Positions 7,101-17,176 of a stretch of 64,000 nucleotides of DNA are shown here, in pieces (positions within the stretch are counted from its first letter, which is position 1; each line of letters starts with the position of its first letter). The translations under genes were made by a program, and so were the position numbers. Origin of the DNA: Actinokineospora fastidiosa (lineage in GTDB: Bacteria > Actinomycetota > Actinomycetes > Mycobacteriales > Pseudonocardiaceae). The stretch lies in assembly GCF_014648415.1 (NCBI RefSeq), contig NZ_BMRB01000005.1:1-64000 (forward strand), written 5' to 3'. The notes beneath the pieces were generated by a model. That model did not search any database. It worked only from the letters and a program-made list of their open reading frames with translations, and was not told the origin of the DNA.

Positions 7101-7839
7101 CGGCCGTCAGCGCGTCCAGGCTCTCGGCCATCTCCGCGGCGGAGAACCACGACGCGGCGAGAGAATTCGGCGTTGGGGCGTACTCGTGCGGGTACGGCAG
7201 CTCCGCGACCGTGTAGCCCTGCGGCGTCTCGCCCATGTCCGAGCCGAGCCGGACCATCCGGGACGAGCGGACCAGCTCGCCGAGGCGGTCCGCCGCCGCC
7301 CGGGCCCGCGTGCGGTCGGGCGCTCCCTCCAGGAACTCCAGGCATCCCCGCACCTCGTACGGGTGCGACGAGGCCAGCGCCTCGATCCGGGGCCAGCAGT
7401 AGTCGGCCGCGCGGGCCACCCAGGGATGGTCGACTTCGGCCAGCGCGCCCGCCAGGTTGGCCGTCGGCAGCAGCGCGCCCTCGGTCGACGCCTGCCACCA
7501 CGGCGAGTGCGGGTACTCCCCCGCGGGCACGGCGAACGGCACCGCGCCGTCGGCGTCGCTGATCTCCGCCAGGTGATCGGCGATCGCGGGCGCGAACGCG
7601 TCGAGGGCGCCGACCTCGCGCAGGACCGACACGGCGGTCAGCGCGGCGAGCGGCTGGCTGTCCGCGCCCCGGCCGTCGGGCTCCAGCGCGTGCCCGTAGC
7701 CGCCGTCGGGGTTGCGGTACGCGTCCAGCGCGCGCACGACCGGCTCGGCGTCGCCGGACCCGAACAGGAACGCGAACCGACGCCGGTCCAGCAGCCGCGC
7801 GTGGGTGAAGAGGAACGTCTCAGCAGCGGTAATCGACAC
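6973..7839 (-). CDS. Prenyltransferase/squalene-cyclase-like alpha-alpha toroid protein
   Basis: This 288-residue protein contains repeats like those of terpenoid-cyclase/protein-prenyltransferase toroids, for example YRNPDGGYGHALEPDGR near residues 41-57 and GGW..RWLIWTP near 250-260. No DxDD motif or signal peptide is visible, so cyclase activity is not supported. Related actinobacterial proteins are annotated as hypothetical or prenyltransferase-repeat proteins. It converges with the AraC-type regulator; its C-terminal coding segment is the third copy of the 6570-7100 repeat, and two broken copies of its end lie beyond its own stop. Function unknown. Confidence 0.78.
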   Translation of the reverse strand: MSITAAETFLFTHARLLDRRRFAFLFGSGDAEPVVRALDAYRNPDGGYGHALEPDGRGADSQPLAALTAVSVLREVGALDAFAPAIADHLAEISDADGAVPFAVPAGEYPHSPWWQASTEGALLPTANLAGALAEVDHPWVARAADYCWPRIEALASSHPYEVRGCLEFLEGAPDRTRARAAADRLGELVRSSRMVRLGSDMGETPQGYTVAELPYPHEYAPTPNSLAASWFSAAEMAESLDALTAERGADGGWRPRWLIWTPVVEHEWSGPVTIEALKTLRAHGREL

Positions 7840-7886
7840 CAGGCAAACCTAGGCCGCGCCCCGGACCGCACGCTTGAACGAAACGG

Positions 7887-10184
7887 TCAGGACGCCGACG
7901 TGACCCGGTAGACGTCGTACACGCCCTCCACGCTGCGGACCGCCTTGAGCACGTGGCCGAGGTGCTTCGGGTCGCCCATCTCGAAGGAGAACCGGCTCAC
8001 CGCGACCCGGTCCCGCGAGGTCGTGACCGACGCCGAGAGGATGTTGACCCGCTCGTCGGCCAGCACCTTCGTCACGTCCGAGAGCAGCCGGTGCCGGTCC
8101 AGCGCCTCCACCTGGATGGCCACCAGGAACACCGAGGACTCCGAGGGCGCCCACTCCACCTCCAGCAGCCGCTCCGGCGTCTGCAGCAGGTCGTCGGCGT
8201 TGGTGCAGTCCGTGCGGTGCACGCTCACCCCGCCGCCGCGGGTCACGAACCCGAGGATGTCGTCGCCGGGGACGGGCGTGCAGCAGCGCGCCAGCTTCAC
8301 CCAGACGTCCGAGGCGCCCTTGACGATGACGCCCGCGTCGCCGGTGCTGCGGCGCCGGGTGATGGTCGACGGCGTGGACCGCTCGGCCAGCTCCTCCTCG
8401 GCGTGCTCCACGCCGCCGAGCAGCGCGACCAGCCGCTGCACCACGTGCCGGGCGGAGATGTGGCCCTCGCCGATCGCCGCGTACAGCGTGCCCACGTCCG
8501 GGTAGCGCAATTCGCGGGACAGGGCGGCCACCGAGTCCACCGACACCAGCCGCTGCATCGGCAGGCCGACGCGGCGCACCTCCTTGGTGATGGCGTCCTT
8601 GCCGGACTCGATCGCCTCGTCCTTGCGCTCCTTGGCGAACCACTGCTTGATCTTCGCCTTGGCCCTCGGCGACGCGGCGATGTCCAGCCAGTCCCGGCTG
8701 GGGCCCGCGCCCTCGGCCTTGGACGTGAAGATCTCGACGACCTCGCCGTTCTCCAGCTTGCGCTCCAGCGCCACCAGCCGGGAGTTGACCCGCGCGCCGA
8801 TGCAGCGGTGCCCGACCTCGGTGTGCACGGCGTAGGCGAAGTCGATCGGCGTCGAGCCCGCGGGCAGGGTGACCACGTCGCCCTTGGGCGTGAAGACGAA
8901 GATCTCCCGGGCGGCCAGGTCGTAGCGCAGCGACTCCAGGAACTCGCCGGGGTCGGCGGCCTCGCGCTGCCAGTCGAGGAGCTGGCGCATCCAGGCCATC
9001 TCGTCGACGTCGACGCCGGAGTGGGTGCCCTTGGTCTCCTTGTACCGCCAGTGCGCGGCGATGCCGTACTCCGCCGTCCGGTGCATCTCGTGCGTGCGGA
9101 TCTGCACTTCCAGCGGCTTGCCGTCCGGCCCGATCACGGTGGTGTGCAGCGACTGGTACACCCCGAACCTCGGCTGGGCGATGTAGTCCTTGAACCGGCC
9201 CGGCATCGGCTGCCACAGCGCGTGCACGACGCCCATCGCCGCGTAGCAGTCGCGCACGTCGTCGACGAGGATGCGCACGCCGACCAGGTCGTGGATGTCG
9301 TCGAAGTCGCGGCCGCGGACGATCATCTTCTGGTGGATCGAGTAGTAGTGCTTCGGCCTGCCCTCGACCCGCGCCCCGATCCGGGACTGCTCCAGGTGCT
9401 TGCTCAGCTCGGTCACGACCTTCTTCAGGTACGTGTCCCGCGACGGCGCGCGGTTGGCCACCAGCCGCACGATCTCGTCGTACTTCTTGGGCTGCAGGAT
9501 GGCGAAGGCCAGGTCCTCCAGCTCCCACTTCACGGTGGCCATGCCCAGCCGGTGCGCCAGCGGGGCCAACACCTCCAGCGTCTCGCGGGCCTTCTTGGCC
9601 TGCTTCTCCGGCGGCAGGAAGCGCATTGTGCGCATGTTGTGCAGCCGGTCGGCCAGCTTGATGACCAGCACCCGGGGGTCGCGGGCCATGGCGATGACCA
9701 TCTTGCGGATGGTCTCGGCCTCCGCGGCGGAGCCCAGCTGCACCTTGTCCAGCTTCGTGACGCCGTCGACCAGGTGCCCGACCTCGTCGCCGAAGTCGCC
9801 GCGCAGCCGCTCGATGGAGTACTCGGTGTCCTCGACGGTGTCGTGCAGCAGGGCAGCGACCAGCGTCGTGGTGTCCATGCCCAGCTCGGCCAGGATCGTG
9901 GCCACGGCGAGCGGGTGGGTGATGTACGGGTCGCCGGACTTGCGCCGCTGCGAGCGGTGCATCTCCTCGGCGACGTCGTACGCGCGTTGCAGCAGGGCGA
10001 GGTCGGCCTTGGGGTGCAGCTCGCGGTGCACCGCCGCCAGCGGCTCCAGCACCTGTTTGACCGGCGCGGCGCGCTGCGCGGTGATCCGGCGGGCCAGCCG
10101 GGCCCGGACGCGCCGGGTGGCCGATGGCTCGCGGCCCGCGGGCGAGGAGTCGGTCTCCGCCGCGATTCCCACGTCGTGTGTCAC
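7887..10184 (-). CDS. relA: Bifunctional (p)ppGpp synthetase/hydrolase RelA/SpoT
   Basis: GTG at 10184 is preferred because GGGAG sits 5 nt upstream; an alternative GTG at 10208 adds eight residues but lacks a ribosome-binding site. About 765 residues. Domains in order: HD hydrolase (ITHPLAV, HDTVED near residues 114-119, [12 protein letters not shown]), RelA/SpoT synthetase ([41 protein letters not shown]), TGS ([19 protein letters not shown]), helical/zinc-finger-like region with [13 protein letters not shown], and a C-terminal ACT domain. HD residues are intact, so it should both make and degrade the alarmone, as the long actinobacterial Rel does. It is the last gene of the ruvC-relA block. 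Confidence 0.97.
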   Translation of the reverse strand: MTHDVGIAAETDSSPAGREPSATRRVRARLARRITAQRAAPVKQVLEPLAAVHRELHPKADLALLQRAYDVAEEMHRSQRRKSGDPYITHPLAVATILAELGMDTTTLVAALLHDTVEDTEYSIERLRGDFGDEVGHLVDGVTKLDKVQLGSAAEAETIRKMVIAMARDPRVLVIKLADRLHNMRTMRFLPPEKQAKKARETLEVLAPLAHRLGMATVKWELEDLAFAILQPKKYDEIVRLVANRAPSRDTYLKKVVTELSKHLEQSRIGARVEGRPKHYYSIHQKMIVRGRDFDDIHDLVGVRILVDDVRDCYAAMGVVHALWQPMPGRFKDYIAQPRFGVYQSLHTTVIGPDGKPLEVQIRTHEMHRTAEYGIAAHWRYKETKGTHSGVDVDEMAWMRQLLDWQREAADPGEFLESLRYDLAAREIFVFTPKGDVVTLPAGSTPIDFAYAVHTEVGHRCIGARVNSRLVALERKLENGEVVEIFTSKAEGAGPSRDWLDIAASPRAKAKIKQWFAKERKDEAIESGKDAITKEVRRVGLPMQRLVSVDSVAALSRELRYPDVGTLYAAIGEGHISARHVVQRLVALLGGVEHAEEELAERSTPSTITRRRSTGDAGVIVKGASDVWVKLARCCTPVPGDDILGFVTRGGGVSVHRTDCTNADDLLQTPERLLEVEWAPSESSVFLVAIQVEALDRHRLLSDVTKVLADERVNILSASVTTSRDRVAVSRFSFEMGDPKHLGHVLKAVRSVEGVYDVYRVTSAS

Positions 10185-10371
10185 CCATGCTCCCGGCAAG
10201 CTCGCCACGCCCGGGGGCGCTCGGCCTTCCGGGCCACGAGTGTGACCCGGATACCGAGGATAACTCCGTTCACCTGGGCGAACCGGGAGGCCCGCTGCGA
10301 AGGACCCGGATCACACGCCCAGAGGCCGGAAATGTTCCGTTCGGCTGGTCGCGAACGACCACTCGGCGTGC

Positions 10372-10896
10372 CTAGACGGTCAGCAGCGCGCCCGTGTCCC
10401 TGCCGGTCAGCCGCTCCCGGCCCGCCAGTGCGGCGATCTCGACGACGACCCGCGTCGCGGCCACCCGCGCGCCCGCCCGCTCGACCAGGTCGCACGCCGC
10501 CGCCAGGGTGCCGCCGGTGGCCAGCACGTCGTCGACGACGATCACCTTCTCGGCCAGCCGCAGCCCGCCGTCGGGCAGCTCCAGCGTCGCCGTGCCGTAC
10601 TCCAGCTCATAGGTCTGGCGGTCGGCGACGAGCGGGAGCTTGCCCGCCTTGCGCACCGGAACCACGCCCAGCCCGTGCACGGCCGCCAGCGCCGCGCCGA
10701 ACAGGAAGCCCCTGGCCTCGACGGCGACGACGGTCGTCACCTCGGGGTCCAGGTCGGCCCCCAGCGCCTCGGCCACGGCCCGCAGCGCCGGGCCGTCGGC
10801 CAGCATCGGGGTCAGGTCGCGGAACAGGACGCCCGGCTCGGGGAAGTCGGGGACCTCCCGGATGAGCGCGAGCGCCCTGGTGAGTGCCTCCGTCAC
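10372..10896 (-). CDS. apt: Adenine phosphoribosyltransferase
   Basis: This 174-residue protein converts adenine and PRPP to AMP in purine salvage. It has the PRPP-binding motif VIVVDDVLATGGTLAAA (residues ~118-134), the PGVLFRDLTPML segment near the N-terminus and VVAVEARGFLFGAAL, all typical of Apt. The GTG start at 10896 overlaps the secF stop by four bases (GTGA), so it is coupled to secF. The order secD-secF-apt-relA is conserved in actinobacteria and places salvage next to alarmone metabolism. Confidence 0.96.
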   Translation of the reverse strand: MTEALTRALALIREVPDFPEPGVLFRDLTPMLADGPALRAVAEALGADLDPEVTTVVAVEARGFLFGAALAAVHGLGVVPVRKAGKLPLVADRQTYELEYGTATLELPDGGLRLAEKVIVVDDVLATGGTLAAACDLVERAGARVAATRVVVEIAALAGRERLTGRDTGALLTV

Positions 10897-12080
10897 TTGC
10901 GCTTCTTGCCCTGCGGCTTGCCCCCGGGCTTGCGCCGCTGGTCGACCGCCTTGGGGTTGCGGGCCGGGACGCCGCCCGCGACGACCATCGCGCGCTCCTT
11001 GCGGACCTCGGCGTCGATGGCGTCGTCGTCGCTCAGGTCGACGTCGTCGGCAGCGGCGGCGCTGTGCCTGCGCTCGATGTTCGCCCGCCGCTGCGCGACC
11101 CGCTGGGCCTGCAGCTTGTACTTCGGGTCCATCATCTTGAGGTCCACCAGCACCGGGGTGCACAGGAAGATCGACGAGACGACGCCTGCCAGCATGCCGG
11201 TCGCCTGCACCAGCGCCAGGTCGGCCAGCGTGCCGACGCCGAGCAGGCCGACGCCGATCACCAGCAGGCCGGTCACCGGGAGCAGCGCGATCAGCGAGGT
11301 GTTGATCGAGCGCATCAGGGTCTGGTTGACCGCCAGGTTCGCGGCCTCGCCGTAGGTGCGCCTGGTCAGGCCGAGCAGGCCGCGGGTGTTCTCCTTGACC
11401 TTGTCGAACACGACGACCGTGTCGTAGAGGGAGAAGCCGAGGATGGTCAGCAGGCCGATGACCGTGGCCGGGGTGACCTCGAAGCCCACCATCGAGTAGA
11501 CGCCCGCGGTGACGATCAGGTCGTGGAACAGACCGACCAGCGCCGCGACCGCCATCCACTTCTCGAAGTACAGCGCGAGGAACACCGACACCAGGGCGAG
11601 GAACACCAGCAGCGCCCACAGCGCCTTGGAGGAGATCTCCCCGCCCCAGCTGCCGGACACCGCGCTGTCGCTGATCAGCGCCTCGCTGGAGGTGCCGTTC
11701 GGCGCCACCGGCTTGAGCTGCTCGAACAGCGCGCCCTTGAGCTTGGACACCTGGTCGGGCGTCAGCGCCTCCGAGCGGATCTGGATGGTCGCGGTGTCCC
11801 CGGCGCCGACCGTCTGCACCGACGCGGGCTCCTTGCCCAGCGCCTCGGTGAAGATGTCCTCGGCCCGCTGGGTGTCGATCGGGCCCGCCGCGCTCGTCGC
11901 GGGGAACTGCACCCGGGTGCCGCCCTCGAAGTCGATGCCGAGGTTGAAACCCCGGAACACGATCGAGGCGATGCACGCCAGGAACAGCACGCTGAAGATG
12001 ATGTAGCCGCGCTTGCGCTTGCCGATGATGTCGAGGGCGCCGTTGCCGGTGTAGAGCCCTTCCAGGAGGTGCCGTTTCAC
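10893..12080 (-). CDS. secF: Protein translocase subunit SecF
   Basis: This 395-residue membrane protein has six predicted helices and a first periplasmic domain after FNLGIDFEGGTRVQFP (residues ~48-63). The RND-type core is visible in TILGFSLYDTVVVFDKVKEN, the counterpart of the proton-relay region. With SecD it forms the proton-driven accessory complex that pulls preproteins through SecYEG. The start is one base after the secD stop; the end overlaps apt. The tail after the last helix is long, basic and Lys-rich, as in other actinobacterial SecF proteins. Confidence 0.97.
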   Translation of the reverse strand: MKRHLLEGLYTGNGALDIIGKRKRGYIIFSVLFLACIASIVFRGFNLGIDFEGGTRVQFPATSAAGPIDTQRAEDIFTEALGKEPASVQTVGAGDTATIQIRSEALTPDQVSKLKGALFEQLKPVAPNGTSSEALISDSAVSGSWGGEISSKALWALLVFLALVSVFLALYFEKWMAVAALVGLFHDLIVTAGVYSMVGFEVTPATVIGLLTILGFSLYDTVVVFDKVKENTRGLLGLTRRTYGEAANLAVNQTLMRSINTSLIALLPVTGLLVIGVGLLGVGTLADLALVQATGMLAGVVSSIFLCTPVLVDLKMMDPKYKLQAQRVAQRRANIERRHSAAAADDVDLSDDDAIDAEVRKERAMVVAGGVPARNPKAVDQRRKPGGKPQGKKRK

Positions 12081-12081
12081 C

Positions 12082-13869
12082 TCACACCTCCTTCACGGCC
12101 GGGGTCGCGCCGACCCGCGCCGAACGCTGCAGGGCGGCGGAGCGCTGGGCGCCGCCGAGACCGGAGAGCCTCGGGTCGGACAGGAACTTCGACCGCGACG
12201 CGAGCGCGACCAGCGGGTGCGTCACCAGGAACACCACGATCAGGTCGAGCACGGTGGACATGCCCAGGGTGAACGCGAAGCCCCGGACCTGGCCGACGGC
12301 GAGCAGGTAGAGCACCGCGGCGGCCAGGAAGCTGACCGCGTCGGCGGACAGGATCGTCCGGCGGGCGCGGACCCAGGCCCTGGGCACCGACGAGCGGAAC
12401 GTGCGGCCGTCGCGCACCTCGTCCTTCAACCGTTCGAAGAAGATGACGAACGAGTCCGCGGTGATGCCGATGGCGATGATGAAGCCCGCGATGCCCGCGA
12501 GGTCGAGGGTGAACCCGATCCAGCGGCCGAGCAGGATCAGCACCGCGTAGACGATCACGGCGGAGAGCACCAGCGACAGGATCGTCAGCAGGCCGAGCAG
12601 GCGGTAGTAGAAGAGGCAGTAGACGAACACCAGCGCCAGGCCGATGCCGCCCGCGATCAGGCCCGCCTGCAGCGAGGCCAGGCCCAGCGTCGCCGAGACC
12701 GTCTCGGCCTCGGACGACTCGAAGGACAGCGGCAGCGAGCCGTACTTGAGGACGTTGGCCAGCTTGCCCGCCTCGCTCTGGCTGAACCCGCCGTCGCCGC
12801 CGGTGATCGTGGTGTCGCCGTTGATGGCGCCCTCGATGGTCGGGGCGGAGACGACCTCGGTGTCGAGCACGAACGCCGCGCGCTCGCCGACGTGCGAGGC
12901 GGTGTACTTCGACCAGATGTCCGAGCCCTCGGGCTCGAAGCTGAGGACGACGACGTAGCCGATGCCCTGCGGGTCGAGGTTGGCGTTGGCGTCGCTGATC
13001 TGGGTGCCCTCCAGGAACGACGGGCCGAGGATGAACTTCTCGACGCCGTCCTGGTCGCACGCGGCCAGCGGCAGCTTGGGGTCGTCGTTGCCGACCAGCG
13101 GGTCGGCGACGCCGGTCCCGCAGTCCAGGGTGGCCAGCGCGGCCTGCTGCAGCACCGGGTCGGCGGCGGCGCCGTCCGGGCTGGGGGCGAGGTTGGGCGC
13201 CTGGCGGCACGCCTTGGCCGCGGTGATCACCTCGGCGTCGTCGGCGTCCTCGTCGGCCAGCAGCTTGGCGTAGTTCTCGCAGACCTCCACGCCCGTCGGC
13301 GTCCCGGACGTCGAGGTCGGCGGGGCCGTGGTCGTCGTGGGCTGCTGCGCGAGGGGCAGCGGGCGGCCCTGCGGCGACGGCGTCGTGGTCGCCCCGTCTG
13401 CCGCGGGCGGCTCCGGGGTGGTGGTGGCGGGCGCGGTGGTGGTGCCGCCGGGGGCCGTGGTCGTCGGCGGGGCCGTCGGTTGCGGCGCCGCGGGCACGGC
13501 GTTCAGCACCGGGCGGAACCGCAGCTGCGCGGTCTGGCCGAGTTCCTTGGCGCGCTCGCCGTTCTCACCCGGGACGGTGATGACGATGTTGTTGCCGTCG
13601 AGGACGACCTCCGCGCCGCTCACGCCGAGCCCGTTGACGCGGGTCTCGATGATCTGCCGGGAGATGTCGAGCGACTCCCGCGACGGCGGCTCACCGCTCT
13701 CGGTGCGCGCGGTCAGCGCCACGCGCGTGCCGCCCTGCAGATCGATGCCCAGCTTCGGGGTGAGCTTGCGGTCGCCGGTGAAGAACACCAGCGCGTACAG
13801 GATGGCAACGATCGCCACGAAGAACGCGAGGTAGCGTCCTGGGCGGATCTGCCCGGCCGGTGGTGCCAC
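12082..13869 (-). CDS. secD: Protein translocase subunit SecD
   Basis: This 595-residue protein has an N-terminal helix (residues ~13-28), the conserved KLGIDLQGGTRVALTA, a large periplasmic region and five C-terminal helices including AIGITADSFVIFFERLKDE. The periplasmic part contains a long Thr/Pro/Ala insertion (about residues 125-205, with runs such as PTAPPTTTAPGGTTTAPA), which is characteristic of actinobacterial SecD and absent from E. coli SecD. GTG start with AGGAGAAC upstream. It works with SecF and YajC in preprotein export. Confidence 0.97.
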   Translation of the reverse strand: MAPPAGQIRPGRYLAFFVAIVAILYALVFFTGDRKLTPKLGIDLQGGTRVALTARTESGEPPSRESLDISRQIIETRVNGLGVSGAEVVLDGNNIVITVPGENGERAKELGQTAQLRFRPVLNAVPAAPQPTAPPTTTAPGGTTTAPATTTPEPPAADGATTTPSPQGRPLPLAQQPTTTTAPPTSTSGTPTGVEVCENYAKLLADEDADDAEVITAAKACRQAPNLAPSPDGAAADPVLQQAALATLDCGTGVADPLVGNDDPKLPLAACDQDGVEKFILGPSFLEGTQISDANANLDPQGIGYVVVLSFEPEGSDIWSKYTASHVGERAAFVLDTEVVSAPTIEGAINGDTTITGGDGGFSQSEAGKLANVLKYGSLPLSFESSEAETVSATLGLASLQAGLIAGGIGLALVFVYCLFYYRLLGLLTILSLVLSAVIVYAVLILLGRWIGFTLDLAGIAGFIIAIGITADSFVIFFERLKDEVRDGRTFRSSVPRAWVRARRTILSADAVSFLAAAVLYLLAVGQVRGFAFTLGMSTVLDLIVVFLVTHPLVALASRSKFLSDPRLSGLGGAQRSAALQRSARVGATPAVKEV

Positions 13870-13940
13870 GGTCGGTCGTTCTCCTCGACTCGTCTAGCGG
13901 GTGCGCGCGCTGGGGACGCGCATGGGTGTCACGCCATGCC

Positions 13941-13979
13941 GCTGCGCCCGCACCCGAACGCACAGGGTGAGGGCGCAGC
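13941..13979 (-). other. Hairpin between yajC and secD
   Basis: GCTGCGCCC and GGGCGCAGC form a perfect 9-bp stem with a 21-nt loop in the 168-nt gap between yajC and secD. A second pair, CACAGGGT (13961-13968) and ACCCTGTG (13998-14005), overlaps it and could give an alternative fold. It may modulate transcription or message stability between the genes; no function is proven. Confidence 0.35.
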
Positions 13980-14037
13980 GTACCCGGTGCGGGGTGAACC
14001 CTGTGTTGCGTGGGTCACCCCGCGACCACCGGTCGGA

Positions 14038-14385
14038 TCAGTTGCGCTTGTCGCTCTCGATGGGCTCGGCGACCTCGGCGGTGGCCTCGTCGACCTCGTC
14101 GGTCACCTCGTCGTCCTCCACGTCCGGGCCGACCTTCTCCCGCACTGCCTGGCGCAGCCAGGTCGTCTCCACGCCGGGGGCGATCTCGATGCCGATGGTG
14201 GCGTCGTCGGAGATGTCGGAGACGGTGCCGTAGAGGCCCGACGTGGTCATGACGCGGTCGCCCACGGTGAGCGAGTTCTGCAGCTCCTGCTGCTGCTGCA
14301 TCATCTTCTTCTGCCTGCGCGAGCCGAGGATCAGCGGGATCGCGAGCACGGCGATCAGCAGCAGCGGAAGCAGGGCCTGTTCCAT
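14038..14385 (-). CDS. yajC: Preprotein translocase auxiliary subunit YajC
   Basis: This 115-residue protein has one N-terminal membrane helix (PLLLIAVLAIPLILG), the basic turn SRRQKKMMQQQQELQNSL, then VGDRVMTTSGLYGTVSDIS, the signature of the YajC cytoplasmic domain. An acidic tail (DVEDDEVTDEVDE) follows. It associates with SecDF. The position between ruvB and secD matches mycobacteria. Confidence 0.96.
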   Translation of the reverse strand: MEQALLPLLLIAVLAIPLILGSRRQKKMMQQQQELQNSLTVGDRVMTTSGLYGTVSDISDDATIGIEIAPGVETTWLRQAVREKVGPDVEDDEVTDEVDEATAEVAEPIESDKRN

Positions 14386-14476
14386 GTCTCTCCGTTCGCC
14401 GGAACCGCTCCCTCCGGGCGGACGCCGGGGAGAAGTCCGATTTTCACGATTCGGGTGCGGCGCGGGATCGCGCGCG

Positions 14477-15525
<1,049 letters not shown>

Positions 15526-15529
<4 letters not shown>

Positions 15530-16122
15530 CGCTTGCGCCCGAGCACGGCCAGCGCCTCGCGCAGCGCGGTGGACATGTCGGCCTGGCCGTTGGCGGCCAG
15601 CACGCCGTCGACGGTCTGCTCGGCCTGCTTGGCGGCGAACCCGAGCCCGACGAGCGCCTCGACGACCGCGCCGCGCACCCGGCTCGGCGACTGCGCCGCG
15701 GGCGCCTCCGCGCTCCCGGCCAGCGCGCCGACCTTGTCGCGCAGCTCGATGATCAGCCGCTCCGCGCCCTTGCGGCCGATGCCGGGCACCTGGGTCAGCG
15801 TGGTGATGTTGCCGTCGGCCAGGGCGTGGCGCAGCTGCTCGGGCTCCAGCACGGCGAGCGTGGCCAGTGCCAGCCGCGGTCCGATGCCGGACACGGTCTG
15901 CAGCAGGCGGAAGAGGTCGCGGGCGTCGGTGTCGGCGAAGCCGAACAGGGTCAGCGAGTCCTCGCGCACGACCAGCGCGGTGGCCAGCGCGGCCTCCTCG
16001 CCCCGGCGCAGCCCGGCCAGCGTGTGCGGGGTGGCCTGCACGGCGAGGCCGACACCGCCCACGTCGACCACCGCGTGGTCGAGTCCGACCGAGGCCACCT
16101 GTCCGCGAACCGAGGAGATCAC
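15526..16122 (-). CDS. ruvA: Holliday junction DNA-binding protein RuvA
   Basis: The start is placed at the GTG giving [13 protein letters not shown], which matches the usual MI.SVRG N-terminus; a GTG five codons upstream (16137) overlaps the ruvC stop and is an alternative. 198 residues: OB-fold domain I, domain II with two helix-hairpin-helix motifs ([16 protein letters not shown] and [16 protein letters not shown]), and C-terminal domain III that contacts RuvB ([17 protein letters not shown]). It binds four-way junctions and recruits RuvB. Confidence 0.96.
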
Positions 16123-16133
16123 AGCATCATCTT

Positions 16134-16700
16134 TCACGCTTGGGTCTTGCGGGCCGCCGCCAGCCTGGCACGGTGCTTGCGCGCCAGCTCGGCCGCCCTC
16201 GCCTCGGCCTCGGCGAGCCGGTTGCGCACCGGCGCCCGCCACAGGTGGCAGATGGCCAGGGCGAGCGCGTCGGCGGCGTCGGCGGGCTTGGGGGCGGTCG
16301 CGAGCCCGAGCAACCGGGTCACCATGGTCGTGACCTGCGCCTTGTCGGCCCGTCCCGATCCGGTGACCGCGGCCTTGACCTCGCTGGGGGTGTGGAACTC
16401 CACCGGGAGGCCGCGCCGGGCAGCGGCGAGGGCGACCACGCCCGCCGCCTGGGCGGTGCCCATGGCGGTGCGCACGTTGTGCTGGCTGAACACGCGCTCG
16501 ATGGCGACGACGTCGGGTTTGTGCCGGTCGAGCCAGTCCTCCACGCCGTCGGCGACCTTGAGCAGCCGCACCGCGAGCGAGTCGTCGACGGGGGTGCGGA
16601 TGACGTCGACGGCCACCGCGGTGACGCGCCTGCCCGCGGCCCCGTCGACCACGGCGATGCCGCAGCGGGTCAGGCCGGGGTCGACTCCCAGCACGCGCAC
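16134..16700 (-). CDS. ruvC: Crossover junction endodeoxyribonuclease RuvC
   Basis: This 188-residue protein carries the four acidic residues of the resolvase active site: Asp7 in [12 protein letters not shown], Glu68 in VVAIERVF, and Asp141 and Asp144 in [12 protein letters not shown]. The RNase H-like fold and length fit RuvC, with a basic C-terminal tail. It cuts Holliday junctions after RuvAB branch migration and is the first gene of the minus-strand run to relA. Confidence 0.97.
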   Translation of the reverse strand: MRVLGVDPGLTRCGIAVVDGAAGRRVTAVAVDVIRTPVDDSLAVRLLKVADGVEDWLDRHKPDVVAIERVFSQHNVRTAMGTAQAAGVVALAAARRGLPVEFHTPSEVKAAVTGSGRADKAQVTTMVTRLLGLATAPKPADAADALALAICHLWRAPVRNRLAEAEARAAELARKHRARLAAARKTQA

Positions 16701-16876
16701 GCCCGCCCCTTTCCGTGAACACTCGTTCGAGAGCTTAGGGGGCGCGGCGCCCGCGGCGGGGCCCCGACACGCGGACGGGCGAAATCAGGGCGGTCCCCGG
16801 GGAAACCCTGATGGCCCGGCGGCCGGACGCGGGCACCATGGGTGGTGTCAGGGGAGCCGCAGGAACAGGAGCACGA

Positions 16877-17161
16877 ATGAACGAGTCCGACAAGGCCGAC
16901 ACCGTCCGATCGGCGGCCGACTCCATGGTCGACGCGGTGCGGGGGCTGCTCAGCGAGGGCATCAACCGCAGGGTCGTCGTCCGCGACAGCAAGAACGACG
17001 TGGTCGTGGACGTGCCGGTCGCGGTCGGCATCGTCGCCGCGCTCGCCGCGCCGGTCGCCACCACGATCGGCGCCGGGGTCGCGCTGGTGGGCAAGTGCGG
17101 CATCAAGATCGAGAACCGGACCCCGCCCTCGGCCCCGCCCGCTACCGTCGACGCCGAGTAG
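16877..17161 (+). CDS. DUF4342-like small membrane-associated protein
   Basis: ATG at 16877 with CAGGAG about 6 nt upstream is preferred to an upstream ATG at 16811 whose extension looks non-coding; 94 residues. The middle, GLLSEGINRRVVVRDSKND, followed by VPVAVGIVAALAAPVATTIG and a short tail (IKIENRT), matches the DUF4342 pattern: a regulatory-looking segment, then one hydrophobic hairpin. Function unknown. It converges with the metallophosphoesterase gene, with only 15 nt between the stops. Confidence 0.75.
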   Translation: MNESDKADTVRSAADSMVDAVRGLLSEGINRRVVVRDSKNDVVVDVPVAVGIVAALAAPVATTIGAGVALVGKCGIKIENRTPPSAPPATVDAE

Positions 17162-17176
17162 GCCTCGACCGGGCGG